Shown: positions 1 to 9,003, counted from the first letter of the stretch. The stretch: 64,000 bases of DNA from Pectobacterium polonicum (GCF_005497185.1 NZ_RJTN01000019.1:32268-96267); one strand, 5' to 3'. The notes: a model not told the origin generated them from the sequence alone. Made by a program: numbers and translations.

Positions 1-1424
1 TCGGCAATAATCACTTTCGGCTCCAGCGCCAGTGCGCGGGCAATACACACACGCTGGCGCTGCCCGCCGGAGAACTGGTGCGGGAAACGCGAGGCCATGT
101 CACCGGATAACCCCACCTGTTCCAGCAAGTCGCTCACCCGCGCATTCACATTCTGTCGGGTCGCCAGACCGTGTAGCAGCATCGGTTCGGCAATCGCTTC
201 CCCTATCCGCATACGCGGGTTTAGGCTCTCATACGGGTCTTGAAATACCATCTGAATCTGCCGCCGTGAATCCGTCAGTTCACGCTTATCCGCCGTCAGG
301 ATATTTTTTCCCAGCAGTTGAATCTCACCGCTGACGGCATCGTTGAGGCGAATAATCGACCGCCCCGTGGTGGATTTACCGCAGCCTGATTCCCCAACCA
401 ACGCAAGCGTTTCTCCCGGCCAGAGATCAAACGAGACATTCTCCACCGCATGAACCCGCCCAGACAGTCGCCGGAAAAAACCTGATCGGATATCAAATCG
501 AGTGACCAGATTTTTTACCGTCAGCACCGGCTCCTCACCCGATACGGTATTCACCGCCTCCGGCACTGGCTGACGCTCGCCCGTTTTGAGGTCGACCAGC
601 GGAAAGCGCTGCGGCCACGCGCTGCCGGACATCGAACCTAATTTGGGTACGGCGGATAACAACATGCGGGTATAAGGCTGTTGAGGATGGTGAAAAATTT
701 CCCGCGTGACGGCGTTTTCCACCATTTCGCCCTGATACATCACCAGCGTGCGGTCTGAGACTTCAGCCACCACGCCCATGTCGTGGGTAATAAACAGCAC
801 CGACATCCCTTCTTCTTCCTGAAGGGTTTTTATCAGCGTCAGAATTTGTGCCTGAATGGTAACGTCCAGCGCCGTTGTCGGTTCGTCGGCAATCAACAGC
901 TTCGGGTGACAGGCCAGCGCAATCGCAATCACCACGCGCTGGCGCATCCCGCCGGAGAAACTTTGCGGATATTCGTTCAGCCGTGATTTCGCCGCCGGAA
1001 TACGTACCTTTTCCAGCAGACGCACCGCTTCGGCGCGCGCTTCCGCTTTACCCATGCCACGATGGCGGCGTAGCACTTCCGTAATCTGATAGCCAATCGG
1101 CAAGACCGGATTCAGGCTGGTCATCGGCTCCTGAAAAATCATACCGATGCGATTGCCGCGTACATCCTGCATCGCTTTATTAGGAAGAGACAGTAGCTCG
1201 GTGTCACCGAAATGGATCTGTCCCTCAACCCGACTTTGGCCGGGCGGCAGCAAGCGCATGATGGATTTCGCCATCACGCTTTTCCCTGAACCGGACTCCC
1301 CCACCACGGCGACCGTCTCTTTCTCGCCAATCGTAAAGGATAAATCCCGCACCACGTCCATCCATTCGCCGTTTACCTGAAAGGCGGTGGTCAGATGCGA
1401 AACAGACATAATCGGCGCTGTCAT
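1..1424 (-). CDS. Peptide-type ABC importer, fused double ATPase (partial)
   Basis: Cytoplasmic ATPase that would power the two permeases encoded just upstream in the operon. Two nucleotide-binding domains are fused in one chain, as in GsiA or YejF. The first has Walker A GESGSGKS at residues 42-49, signature FSGGMRQR and Walker B LLIADEP. The second has Walker A GESGCGKS and signature FSGGQRQR. The window edge cuts the gene inside the second Walker B (reads ...VIIAD), so 474 codons are seen and roughly the last 60-100 are missing. The start ATG at 1424 has AAGGGG about 10 bases upstream; an ATG ten bases further out runs straight into a stop. The substrate cannot be told from the ATPase; the operon suggests a nucleoside- or peptide-like compound. 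Confidence 0.93.
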   Translation of the reverse strand, partial: MTAPIMSVSHLTTAFQVNGEWMDVVRDLSFTIGEKETVAVVGESGSGKSVMAKSIMRLLPPGQSRVEGQIHFGDTELLSLPNKAMQDVRGNRIGMIFQEPMTSLNPVLPIGYQITEVLRRHRGMGKAEARAEAVRLLEKVRIPAAKSRLNEYPQSFSGGMRQRVVIAIALACHPKLLIADEPTTALDVTIQAQILTLIKTLQEEEGMSVLFITHDMGVVAEVSDRTLVMYQGEMVENAVTREIFHHPQQPYTRMLLSAVPKLGSMSGSAWPQRFPLVDLKTGERQPVPEAVNTVSGEEPVLTVKNLVTRFDIRSGFFRRLSGRVHAVENVSFDLWPGETLALVGESGCGKSTTGRSIIRLNDAVSGEIQLLGKNILTADKRELTDSRRQIQMVFQDPYESLNPRMRIGEAIAEPMLLHGLATRQNVNARVSDLLEQVGLSGDMASRFPHQFSGGQRQRVCIARALALEPKVIIA

Positions 1425-1463
1425 GTGTTCATTACCCCTTATTCCCACGGGCGTTCCCACTGG

Positions 1464-2372
1464 TTAATTCCGTGGATTGAGGATGTCGCGCAGCGCATCC
1501 CCCACCAGATTGATCGCCACAATCAGCAGCAATAGCGTCAGCCCTGGAAAGAAGCTGATCCAATAATCGCCTGACATCAGGTACTCAAAACCGTTCGAGA
1601 TCAGCAGCCCCAGCGACGGTTCCGTTACGGGCAGTCCGATGCCCAGAAACGAGAGCGTGGCCTCCAGCATGATGGCGTAGGCGATGCGCATCGTAGCGAC
1701 AACGATCAGCGGAGCCAGACAGTTCGGTAAAATATGGCGAAACAGAATACGGCGGTTGGACAACGCCATACTGCGCGCGGCGTCCACGTAGCTGCGGCGA
1801 CGTTCCACCAGCGCCGAACCGCGAATCGTGCGCGCGTAGTACGCCCACTGAGTCACCACCAGCGCCATAATGATCTTATCGACCCCTTGCCCTAGCACCG
1901 CCAGCAGGATCAACGCAATCAGGATCGGCGGGAAGCTGAGCTGGATATCCACGATGCGCATGATCGTCGCATCCGTTTTTCCTCCGACGTAGGCGCTAAT
2001 CAGCCCCAGCGAGGCACCAATCAACAGCGCGAGTACCGCACTGGAAAAGCCGACCATCAGGCTGATGCGGGTGCCGTAAAGAATGGCGCTGAACAGGTCG
2101 CGCCCCTGATCGTCCGTCCCCAGCCAGTACGTCATGCCCGCCATACTGGAGGAACCTGGCACCAGTCGGCCATCCATGATGTCGAGCTGCATGAGATCGT
2201 AGGGGTTCTGCGGCGACAGAAGCGGGGCAAATAATGCCAGCAGCACAAAAATCGCCAGCATGATCAGCCCACACAGCGCCAACCGATCGTTAACCAGCGC
2301 CATCATGACGCGCACCACCGGATGCGATGCTTTTTTCACGACCGTGGGCTGATGTATGGTATTCCCCGTCAT
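1464..2372 (-). CDS. Peptide-type ABC importer permease (DppC family)
   Basis: Inner-membrane permease of 302 residues, the usual length for DppC/OppC proteins. It has an N-terminal membrane segment near residues 30-52 followed by a periplasmic stretch with the family motif LGTDDQGRDLFS, then the BPD transport domain. The cytoplasmic loop that contacts the ATPase is visible as YVDAARSMALSNRRIL near residue 200. It overlaps the upstream permease gene by 4 bases (ATGA), so the two are translationally coupled; the ATPase gene follows after 39 bases. Family assignment is firm, substrate unknown. Confidence 0.94.
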   Translation of the reverse strand: MTGNTIHQPTVVKKASHPVVRVMMALVNDRLALCGLIMLAIFVLLALFAPLLSPQNPYDLMQLDIMDGRLVPGSSSMAGMTYWLGTDDQGRDLFSAILYGTRISLMVGFSSAVLALLIGASLGLISAYVGGKTDATIMRIVDIQLSFPPILIALILLAVLGQGVDKIIMALVVTQWAYYARTIRGSALVERRRSYVDAARSMALSNRRILFRHILPNCLAPLIVVATMRIAYAIMLEATLSFLGIGLPVTEPSLGLLISNGFEYLMSGDYWISFFPGLTLLLLIVAINLVGDALRDILNPRN

Positions 2373-3346
2373 CCCTTGTCTCCTCCCAGCCGCACGCGCG
2401 GATCGACCAACACGTACAGTAAATCCACCAGTAGGTTGATCACGCTGAACATCACGACGGTAATCATCAGGTAAGCCAGGATAACCGGACGGTCGAGCAC
2501 GGCGATCGCGTCGATAATCAACTTACCCATGCCCGGCCAGGCGTAAATCGTTTCCGTGACGACGGCGAACGCGATCAGCGATCCCAGTTCCAGCCCCAGC
2601 ACGGTAATCAGTGGAATCAGCGTGTTGCGCAGCACATGAACCAGCACAATGCGGGTTTCCGACAGCCCCTTCGCACGAGCAAATTGCACATAATCCTGCT
2701 GAAGGCACTCCATCACGCCCGCCCGCATCAGGCGAATGACCAGCGAGATCTTAAACAGTGCGAGATTAAACGCGGGCAAAAGCAGGTGTTCGAGACCATC
2801 GCGGGTGAGAAAGCTGAATGGGATACCGAACAGATCGTGAGTATCCCCTCGACCCGATGAGGGCAGCCAGCCGAGCTTCACGCTGAACAACATGATCATC
2901 ACCAACCCGATCCAGAACGTGGGCAGACTAAAGCCCAGAATGGAGAAGGTCATGATGGATTTGGACACCGCGCTGTCCGGCTTTAGACCCGCGTAAATCC
3001 CCAGCGGGATACCGACAACCAACGCCATCACGAATGCTACCATCGCCAGTTCGAGCGTGGCAGGCATGCGCTGAAAAATCAGCGTCAGCGCGGGTTGGTT
3101 AAAGATAAAAGACTTGCCCATGTCGCCCTGAAAAGCGTTCCAGACAAACAGTCCGTACTGTTCCCAGACGGGCTTATCCAGACCGAAGGACTGAATCACC
3201 GCCAGCCGTTCCGCTGGCGTGGCTGTCGCGCCCAACAGCATATCGACCGGATTACCGACCAGATAGACACCCACAAACACCAGCACCGACATCACAGCCA
3301 GCGTCAGCAGCGTTTGTCCGATGCGGCTTAGCAGGTAGGCTATCAT
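2369..3346 (-). CDS. Peptide-type ABC importer permease (DppB family)
   Basis: Inner-membrane permease of 325 residues, matching DppB/OppB. The N-terminus (YLLSRIGQTLLTLAVMSVLV) is the characteristic first membrane segment, and the ATPase-contact loop YVQFARAKGLSETRIVLVHV lies near residue 220. Its ATG shares one base with the stop of the preceding nucleoside hydrolase gene (TAATG), a tight coupling that argues that hydrolase and transporter act in one pathway. It pairs with the DppC-like subunit encoded next. Confidence 0.94.
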   Translation of the reverse strand: MIAYLLSRIGQTLLTLAVMSVLVFVGVYLVGNPVDMLLGATATPAERLAVIQSFGLDKPVWEQYGLFVWNAFQGDMGKSFIFNQPALTLIFQRMPATLELAMVAFVMALVVGIPLGIYAGLKPDSAVSKSIMTFSILGFSLPTFWIGLVMIMLFSVKLGWLPSSGRGDTHDLFGIPFSFLTRDGLEHLLLPAFNLALFKISLVIRLMRAGVMECLQQDYVQFARAKGLSETRIVLVHVLRNTLIPLITVLGLELGSLIAFAVVTETIYAWPGMGKLIIDAIAVLDRPVILAYLMITVVMFSVINLLVDLLYVLVDPRVRLGGDKG

Positions 3347-4371
3347 TAGCGCTCCTCAGAACCGTTTAGTGCTTCAGGGCTCGTTATTGCTTCTGAACCC
3401 ATTATTGTTTCAGAACCCATTATTGTTTCAGAACCATAGCGGCGCAGGCGATCGGCAATCAGGCCGAGAAACCCTTGTTCGTCGATTTCCCGCATGACCA
3501 GCGCATTATCCGGCTCATCCAGTTTGTGATAAAAATCGGCAAACACGTAGCCCGCCGTTTTGCCGGTGACTTCCACGCCCACACGCGCAGACGCCGATTG
3601 GAACAGCTCGGGTTTTAGCAGCCATGAAATGACGGTCGCATCATGAATCGGACCACCTTCACGACCAAAACGTGCCACTTCATTACGATCGAACGTGCGC
3701 AATAGCGCCGCCATCGCCTTGCCCGGTTCACCGCCGCTGCGCTCAATCTCATCAACCTGTTCAGCCTGAATCAGCGCCTGAAACGTCATATCCAACGGCA
3801 TGATGACAAGGGGAACACCGGAGGAAAAGACGATATCCGCCGCATGGGGATCGGCATAAACATTAAAATCGGCCCATGGCACACGATTGCCCAACGCGGT
3901 AAAGGCACAGCTCATGGACACAATCTGTTTGATGCCGCGCGCCACATCAGGATGAAAACGCAGCGCCAATGCCACATTCGTCATCGGCCCTATCGAACAC
4001 AGCGTGATCGGATTATTGTCAGCTGCGGCCTGGCGCGTCGTTCGCACCAGAAAATCGACGGCGTGTTCCTGCTCCGGCAACAGTGTGCTATCTGGCACCC
4101 ACTCAGGGGAAAATGCACCGATATGCGCATATTTACCAAACACCTGCTCACGGATCAGCGGGTGCGATGCACCCGCAAAAATCGGCACATCGGTTCGACC
4201 CGTCAGGCCAACGACTTTGCAGGCATTCGCCAGCGTCGCTTCAAGCGGGACATTACCCGCCACGGCGGTGATACCGAGCACGTCCAGTTCAGGTGAAGCC
4301 AAGGCCAGCCAAATGGCTATAGCATCGTCAACACCGGGATCGGTATCAATAATAATGCGTTCTCGCACCAT
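3346..4371 (-). CDS. Nucleoside hydrolase, IunH family, with C-terminal hexapeptide repeats
   Basis: Predicted cytosolic N-ribohydrolase that cleaves the N-glycosidic bond of a nucleoside or related ribosyl compound. The calcium-binding motif DTDPGVDDA is at the N-terminus, and the family core continues through SIGPMTNVA and ADFNVYADPHAA. I chose ATG 4371 because AAGGGGG lies at the right distance; the ATG at 4389 has no ribosome binding site. This gives 341 residues, about 25 longer than usual, because the C-terminus carries decaying copies of GSETIM encoded by an 18-base tandem repeat. One base separates it from the stop of the paralogous gene upstream. Substrate specificity is not readable from sequence. 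Confidence 0.9.
   Translation of the reverse strand: MVRERIIIDTDPGVDDAIAIWLALASPELDVLGITAVAGNVPLEATLANACKVVGLTGRTDVPIFAGASHPLIREQVFGKYAHIGAFSPEWVPDSTLLPEQEHAVDFLVRTTRQAAADNNPITLCSIGPMTNVALALRFHPDVARGIKQIVSMSCAFTALGNRVPWADFNVYADPHAADIVFSSGVPLVIMPLDMTFQALIQAEQVDEIERSGGEPGKAMAALLRTFDRNEVARFGREGGPIHDATVISWLLKPELFQSASARVGVEVTGKTAGYVFADFYHKLDEPDNALVMREIDEQGFLGLIADRLRRYGSETIMGSETIMGSEAITSPEALNGSEER
3352..3436 (-). repeat. 18-bp tandem repeat encoding GSETIM
   Basis: Short in-frame tandem repeat in the 3' end of the nucleoside hydrolase gene. The two copies nearest the conserved domain are identical in protein (GSETIM, GSETIM) and the distal ones have drifted (GSEAIT, SPEALN, GSEER). Because the unit is six codons, copy-number change would alter protein length without a frameshift. 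Confidence 0.85.
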
Positions 4372-4372
4372 A

Positions 4373-5326
4373 TCAGGCCCCCTTCCCATAGCGGCTCAGT
4401 AGGTCAGCAAACAGTTCAACCACCTGTTTGGCATCCACTCCCGTCACCACATCCACATTCGGCTGACGCGCGGTTTTTCCGTACCAGTCAGCAACGGTTT
4501 GCCCCATACACAGCTCGCTATCCTGCTCAATATAGACGCTGGCTTTTTCCGTCGTGAAACAGTGTGGCGCCAGAACCCAGGCGATCACCAACGGATCGTG
4601 TAACGGGCCACCGCGTGAGCCATAGCGACGAATATCGTTGCGATCCCAAAACGCCATCATTTCGCCCAGCGGGCCGGAAATACGCCCAGAGAGCGCAATG
4701 AAACGCGCGACCAATTCCGGCGTCAAAATCACCCGATGCGTGACATCCAGCGGGAGTGCGACAATGGAAATCGACGAATCAAATACCACTTTTGCCGCCT
4801 GTGGATCGGCGATCATATTAAATTCAGACGTCAGGCTGCGGTTACCCGCTTCCCGATACGCGCCGCCCATCATCACGATGCGTTCAATACCGCTGGCAAT
4901 CGCAGGCACCATACGCAACGCTGTCGCCACATTGGTTAATGGCCCGAGCGTACACAGCGTAATGGGCTTGCCATTGGCAATCGCCTGCTGGCACTGTTCG
5001 ATAATAAAATTCACCGCGTGCTGCGATTCTGCCTGCTTTTGCGGCACGGGCAGCACGGTCTGACCTAATCCACTTTCACCATGAAACTGGCCGTGGATCG
5101 GTTCACGTAACAGCGGGCGGTGACACCCGGCGAAGACCGGAATATCCGTTCGCTGGCCCAGTTCAACAATTTGCAGTGCATTACGCACCGTCTTTTCCAC
5201 TGGCTGGTTGCCACACACCGCGCAAATACCGCGAATATCCAGCTCAGGAGCCACAAATGCACTTAATAACGCAATCGCGTCATCGATCCCCGGATCGCAA
5301 TCAATAATAATAGGTAGGGCGCTCAT
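4373..5326 (-). CDS. Nucleoside hydrolase, IunH family
   Basis: Second predicted cytosolic N-ribohydrolase of the operon, 317 residues, a normal length for the family. It has DCDPGIDDAIAL at residues 9-20, TLGPLTNVATAL in the middle and SEFNMIADPQAA, all family signature regions. It is clearly paralogous to the next gene but far from identical, so the two may act on different nucleosides or on different anomers. It is the first of a block of overlapping genes running into the ABC permeases. A 131-base gap with an ERIC-like fragment separates it from the aldolase gene upstream. Confidence 0.92.
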   Translation of the reverse strand: MSALPIIIDCDPGIDDAIALLSAFVAPELDIRGICAVCGNQPVEKTVRNALQIVELGQRTDIPVFAGCHRPLLREPIHGQFHGESGLGQTVLPVPQKQAESQHAVNFIIEQCQQAIANGKPITLCTLGPLTNVATALRMVPAIASGIERIVMMGGAYREAGNRSLTSEFNMIADPQAAKVVFDSSISIVALPLDVTHRVILTPELVARFIALSGRISGPLGEMMAFWDRNDIRRYGSRGGPLHDPLVIAWVLAPHCFTTEKASVYIEQDSELCMGQTVADWYGKTARQPNVDVVTGVDAKQVVELFADLLSRYGKGA

Positions 5327-5420
5327 CCTATGGTTATCCCTTTTCTCTTTTTTAATCGGTACTGACAGATTTCAAAGTGCAGAAAGCCCGCACGGCTATC
5401 GCGTTAAAAATAACAACATC

Positions 5421-5457
5421 CATACTCTAAGTAATTCAAGTGTCAGGACAAAACGTG
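5421..5457. repeat. Truncated ERIC-like element
   Basis: The stretch matches the left end of ERIC-type elements (CTCTAAGTAATTCAAG) followed by CAGGACAAAACGT, the same junction seen in the short element at 16654-16735. No right half is present: the element ends exactly at the stop codon of the DapA-like gene. It looks like a remnant. Confidence 0.6.
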
Positions 5458-6342
5458 TTAAAGGGCACCGACAGACGCCAGAACGTCTGCAATCTCCTTA
5501 CGTGCTTTTTCATCCAATGGCTGCTGAGGCAGCAACGGATCGCCCACCGCAAATCCCTGCAATTGCAGCGCCGCTTTAATACAACCAGCAATGGAATAAC
5601 GAGCAAAGATTTCATTGATGCGCCACAGCGGACGCTGAAGCTCCATTGCTCTGTTCCAGTCTCCCGCATGGGCAGCTTCATACAAAGCAAGACTCTGTTT
5701 GGGGACGATACATGCAGGACCCGCCATCCAACCGACACCGCCAATCAGCATCACACAGGCAGGAATATGCGCGGACGCAGAAAACACCTCCATCCGGCCA
5801 CGAGTACGTTCAATGATGGATAGCAAACGCCCGGTATTGGTCGACGCATCTTTGATATAGAGGATATTACTGACATAGCTGAGGCGTTCGATGACGGGCA
5901 AACTCAAATCGGAGCGTTGGAACTGAGGATTAGTATAAAGCACCACCGGTTTGCCCTGTGCAGCCTCGGCAATGGCACGGAAATACTGTTCGACGCCGTC
6001 ATCGTTCAACGGGAAATAGGCTTCCAGCACCGCGAGAATGCCATCGGCACCCAATTCAACGTAGCGTTTCGTTTGCTCAACGGCATCCTGAATGGTTGTT
6101 GACGCCACTCCCGCGATAACCGGCACCCGGCCAGCCGTCGTCTCGATCACCGTTTTAACCACATCGAGACGCTGAGCCGCAGAGAGATAGGCAAATTCAC
6201 CGGTACTGCCCAATGGCACCACGCCATGTACGCCACACTGAATCAGATGCTCGGTGAGCTGTGCCAGCACAGGTTTATCGACCTGACCATCAGGCTTGAC
6301 GGGGGACACCAGATAGGGAAAAACACCGCTAAATGTATTCAC
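5458..6342 (-). CDS. DapA/NanA-family aldolase (lyase)
   Basis: Class I aldolase of the dihydrodipicolinate synthase / N-acetylneuraminate lyase family, probably a catabolic pyruvate-releasing lyase and not the biosynthetic DapA. With the GTG start at 6342 (AAGGAG at 6349-6354, six bases away) the protein has 294 residues, the family norm; longer in-frame reading to 6384 has no ribosome binding site. The GSTGEF loop is at residues 45-50, the catalytic tyrosine at 136 in LYTNP, and the Schiff-base lysine at 164 in YIKDAS. It lies between the binding-protein gene and the nucleoside hydrolases, so its substrate may be a product of the same imported compound; that is inference. Confidence 0.88.
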   Translation of the reverse strand: MNTFSGVFPYLVSPVKPDGQVDKPVLAQLTEHLIQCGVHGVVPLGSTGEFAYLSAAQRLDVVKTVIETTAGRVPVIAGVASTTIQDAVEQTKRYVELGADGILAVLEAYFPLNDDGVEQYFRAIAEAAQGKPVVLYTNPQFQRSDLSLPVIERLSYVSNILYIKDASTNTGRLLSIIERTRGRMEVFSASAHIPACVMLIGGVGWMAGPACIVPKQSLALYEAAHAGDWNRAMELQRPLWRINEIFARYSIAGCIKAALQLQGFAVGDPLLPQQPLDEKARKEIADVLASVGAL

Positions 6343-6366
6343 TCCGTTCTCCTTGTTACGGATAGA

Positions 6367-6390
6367 TAAGGGGTGAATGCTCACCCCTTA
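6367..6390 (-). terminator. Stem-loop between binding-protein gene and aldolase gene
   Basis: Perfect inverted repeat with 10-bp arms TAAGGGGTGA / TCACCCCTTA and a 4-base loop, 24 bases after the binding-protein stop. There is no U-run, so it is more likely a partial attenuator or mRNA-stabilising hairpin than a full terminator; such structures commonly raise binding-protein output over the rest of an ABC operon. Confidence 0.65.
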
Positions 6391-6413
6391 TTTGAATCAT
6401 AAATGAAAGGTGA

Positions 6414-7964
6414 CTATTTCGCGGAACGGACAAAGTACGGCAGCGTGTAGGCATCGGAACGGCCTACGTAGGTATACTGCTTTTTCATCGCCCAGGTGTT
6501 GGACAAGAACATCACCGGAATCACCCCCAGATCGTTCATGCCGATGTTCATTGCCTCAGCCAGCAGCGCATCTCGCTTGGTATCATCCAACGTGGCACGC
6601 GCTTCGTTCAGCGTTTTATCAAAGACAGGATTGGAATAGCGACCACGATTCCCCTGTCCTGCATTGGGGCCAAAGGTTTCTAGCAATGGCCCCAATACAC
6701 CAGAAGCTTCCCCGGTTTCAATCGCGGCTCCGCCCATAATCAAACTGAATTCTTGGCGAGAGGCGCGTGAGAAGTACACACTGCCGGGCATCGTAACCAC
6801 TTCGGTTTTGATGCCGACGCGTGTGAACATTTGGCCAATGGCCTGAGCAATTTTAGAATCATTAGGATAACGATCGTTCGACGCGTGGAAGGTCAGCGTG
6901 AAGCCGTCGGGGTAACCCGCCGCCGCCAGTTCCTGTTTGGCTTTCTCCGGACTGTAAACCGGCGCAGGAATGGAAGCGGAATACCCGAGATACCCCTTCG
7001 GTACAAGCTGAGAGGCAACAACAGCCTGCCCCTCCATCACACGGTCAACGATTGCCTGGCGATTAAGTGCTAAAGACATCGCCTGACGTACTTCTTTTTT
7101 TAGTAATGGGTTTTTACCATCAGGACCTTTGGCGAACGGTGATTCTTCTCGCTGCTGGTCCATGTGAAGGTAAATAACACGATTCCCTGGTGTTGAAATC
7201 GTTTTTAACTGCTGATTTTTTTCAATATTACTGCTGTCGGCTGTTGGAACGTTTTCAATCATGTCCACATCACCGGATAATACGGCTGCTACACGTGCAC
7301 TACTGTTTTTAAATACACGGACAGTTACGTTGTCCCACTCTGCTTTTCCTCCCCAGTAATCATCATTACGACTAAGGACTACCCGGTCGTCCGGCACCCA
7401 AGAAACAAATTTGAATGGCCCTGTACCAATCACATCTTTTCCTGAATTCAACGTTTCCGTCGGGACGTTCTCAAGTCGGGCGGGCAAAATGGAAACCCGA
7501 CTTAAATTATTCAGCAGCAGCGGCGAAGCCTCTTTTGTCTTTATCCGCACCGTTAATGGATTCACTTCTATTACTTCAGCAATGTCGCTGACGTAAGGTG
7601 CGTAAGAACTTGGGCTGTTTTTTGATGCCAGCGCAACACGCTTAATGCTGGCAATCACATCTTTAGCCGTAAAATCACTGCCGTCGTGAAACTTAACGCC
7701 AGAACGCAAGGTAAATTCCCACGTCTTGTCGTCAATCACTTTCCAACTGGTTGCCAGGGCAGGTGCAATCTGCTGTTTTTCATCCTGTACAACCAAACCG
7801 TCAAAAATATTGCGCGCCATTGCGCTATTCGCTCCACCCACATAAAACTGCGGGTCCATTGATGTGGTGGAGGAAGCCAAACCGATATTCAGGTCCGCGC
7901 TATAAACCAAAGATGAAGATGAAAATAAAACGGTAAACAATAACGCCAGCGTTGATTTCTTCAT
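6414..7964 (-). CDS. ABC importer substrate-binding protein, family 5 (DppA/OppA type)
   Basis: Periplasmic binding protein of 516 residues and the first gene of the ABC operon. The first ~22 residues form a clear Sec signal peptide (MKKSTLALLFTVLFSSSSLVYSA). The mature part begins LNIGLASSTTSMDPQFY and contains the family-5 signature region FHDGSDFTAKDVIASIKR near residue 112. Members bind di- or oligopeptides, nickel, haem or glycosides; the operon's nucleoside hydrolases suggest a nucleoside-containing ligand here, but this cannot be seen in the sequence itself. The LysR regulator is divergent. Confidence 0.93.
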   Translation of the reverse strand: MKKSTLALLFTVLFSSSSLVYSADLNIGLASSTTSMDPQFYVGGANSAMARNIFDGLVVQDEKQQIAPALATSWKVIDDKTWEFTLRSGVKFHDGSDFTAKDVIASIKRVALASKNSPSSYAPYVSDIAEVIEVNPLTVRIKTKEASPLLLNNLSRVSILPARLENVPTETLNSGKDVIGTGPFKFVSWVPDDRVVLSRNDDYWGGKAEWDNVTVRVFKNSSARVAAVLSGDVDMIENVPTADSSNIEKNQQLKTISTPGNRVIYLHMDQQREESPFAKGPDGKNPLLKKEVRQAMSLALNRQAIVDRVMEGQAVVASQLVPKGYLGYSASIPAPVYSPEKAKQELAAAGYPDGFTLTFHASNDRYPNDSKIAQAIGQMFTRVGIKTEVVTMPGSVYFSRASRQEFSLIMGGAAIETGEASGVLGPLLETFGPNAGQGNRGRYSNPVFDKTLNEARATLDDTKRDALLAEAMNIGMNDLGVIPVMFLSNTWAMKKQYTYVGRSDAYTLPYFVRSAK

Positions 7965-8074
7965 TCACTAACCCTCTATTCCATGATTGAGTACTAATGA
8001 AGTGTATTAAATCTTATGATTGTGAGTCTATGCGTCAGATTGGATAATGAAAAATTGCATTTTGTGTTAAATTG

Positions 8075-8089
8075 ATAACTAAATGTTAT
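8075..8089. promoter_or_regulatory. Candidate LysR-type operator (T-N11-A)
   Basis: Inverted repeat ATAAC-TAAAT-GTTAT containing a T-N11-A core, 17 bases before the LysR start codon and about 110 bases upstream of the divergent binding-protein gene. This is where a LysR regulator's primary site normally sits. Confidence 0.5.
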
Positions 8090-8106
8090 GTTTTAAGGTG
8101 ACTAGC

Positions 8107-9003
8107 ATGCGTATCAATCCCCGTCAGGTTGAAGCCTTCCATAAAGTCATCCTCACCGGAGGCATCACCGCTGCCGCCAACATGATGTACATCACCCAGC
8201 CCGCCGTCAGCCGACTCATTAAGGACTTTGAAGACGCACTGAATCTGAAGCTGTTTGATAGAGACGGACGCGGCCTGATCCCACGCGCCGAGGCAATGAA
8301 GCTGTATCGGGAAGTTGAACGTCTTTATTTGGGGTTGGATCACATCGGGCTAATTGCCGATGAAATTCGCCACGCTAAAGGCAGCGTCCTGCGCATCGCC
8401 GCCGTTCAGGCGCTCTCGTTTCTTTGCTCAGACCAGGTTCTCCCTACCTTACTCAAGAAATACCCCGATCTTTCCCTGTTTTTAGACATCGAAAGCAGCA
8501 GCCGAATTACGGACGCGATTGCTGAAAATCACTATGACGTTGGGTTTATTTTTGGCCAGACGGGTATCAAAGGGCTGGAAGCTGAACCACTGGCGGATGC
8601 CAGTGCTGTCGCGGTGTTAGCGGTGGATCACCCCCTCGCCACGGCCGATGAAGTTACGCTGGCCGATCTGGCCAACACCCGCGCTATTTTGCCCGGCAGA
8701 ACCACACCGCTGCGGGCGCAAATCGATATTTCAGCCAGAAAAGAGCAAATCTATCTGCACAACCCTATCGAAACCTCGATGGTTAGCTGCTGCGTGCTGG
8801 CATCAAGAAATGTCGGCATCGGCGTGGTGGATTTTATTACCGCGCTGAACAGCCCTTCGCCCGTTATCGTAAAACCATTCAACCCCGATATAAAAATGGC
8901 GTATTGCGCGGTATATCCCCCCCAAATTCCTCGCAGCCAAGTGGTGAATCACATCACTCAGGTGATGAAAGAAAAACTCGCGGCGAGTTTGGCGTTGAAA
9001 TAG
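8107..9003 (+). CDS. LysR-family transcriptional regulator
   Basis: Predicted DNA-binding regulator of the divergent ABC/nucleoside-hydrolase operon. The N-terminal winged helix-turn-helix (residues 1-60, AFHKVILTGGITAAANMMYITQPAVSRLIKDFE) is typical, followed by the LysR substrate-binding domain from about residue 85. I place the start at ATG 8107 (AAGGTG at 8095-8100), giving 298 residues, rather than the ATG at 8083 upstream of that site. The effector may be the imported compound or a breakdown product; this is inference from position. Confidence 0.92.
   Translation: MRINPRQVEAFHKVILTGGITAAANMMYITQPAVSRLIKDFEDALNLKLFDRDGRGLIPRAEAMKLYREVERLYLGLDHIGLIADEIRHAKGSVLRIAAVQALSFLCSDQVLPTLLKKYPDLSLFLDIESSSRITDAIAENHYDVGFIFGQTGIKGLEAEPLADASAVAVLAVDHPLATADEVTLADLANTRAILPGRTTPLRAQIDISARKEQIYLHNPIETSMVSCCVLASRNVGIGVVDFITALNSPSPVIVKPFNPDIKMAYCAVYPPQIPRSQVVNHITQVMKEKLAASLALK

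Noticed and set aside
3844..4402. Overlapping plus-strand open frames antisense to the nucleoside hydrolase
   Set aside because: The opposite strand encodes a clear family member; no ribosome binding site or domain supports the plus-strand frames.
5458..6342. Biosynthetic dihydrodipicolinate synthase DapA
   Set aside because: The catalytic residues are those of the wider family, but the operon is catabolic and the sequence around the substrate pocket does not look like E. coli DapA by eye.
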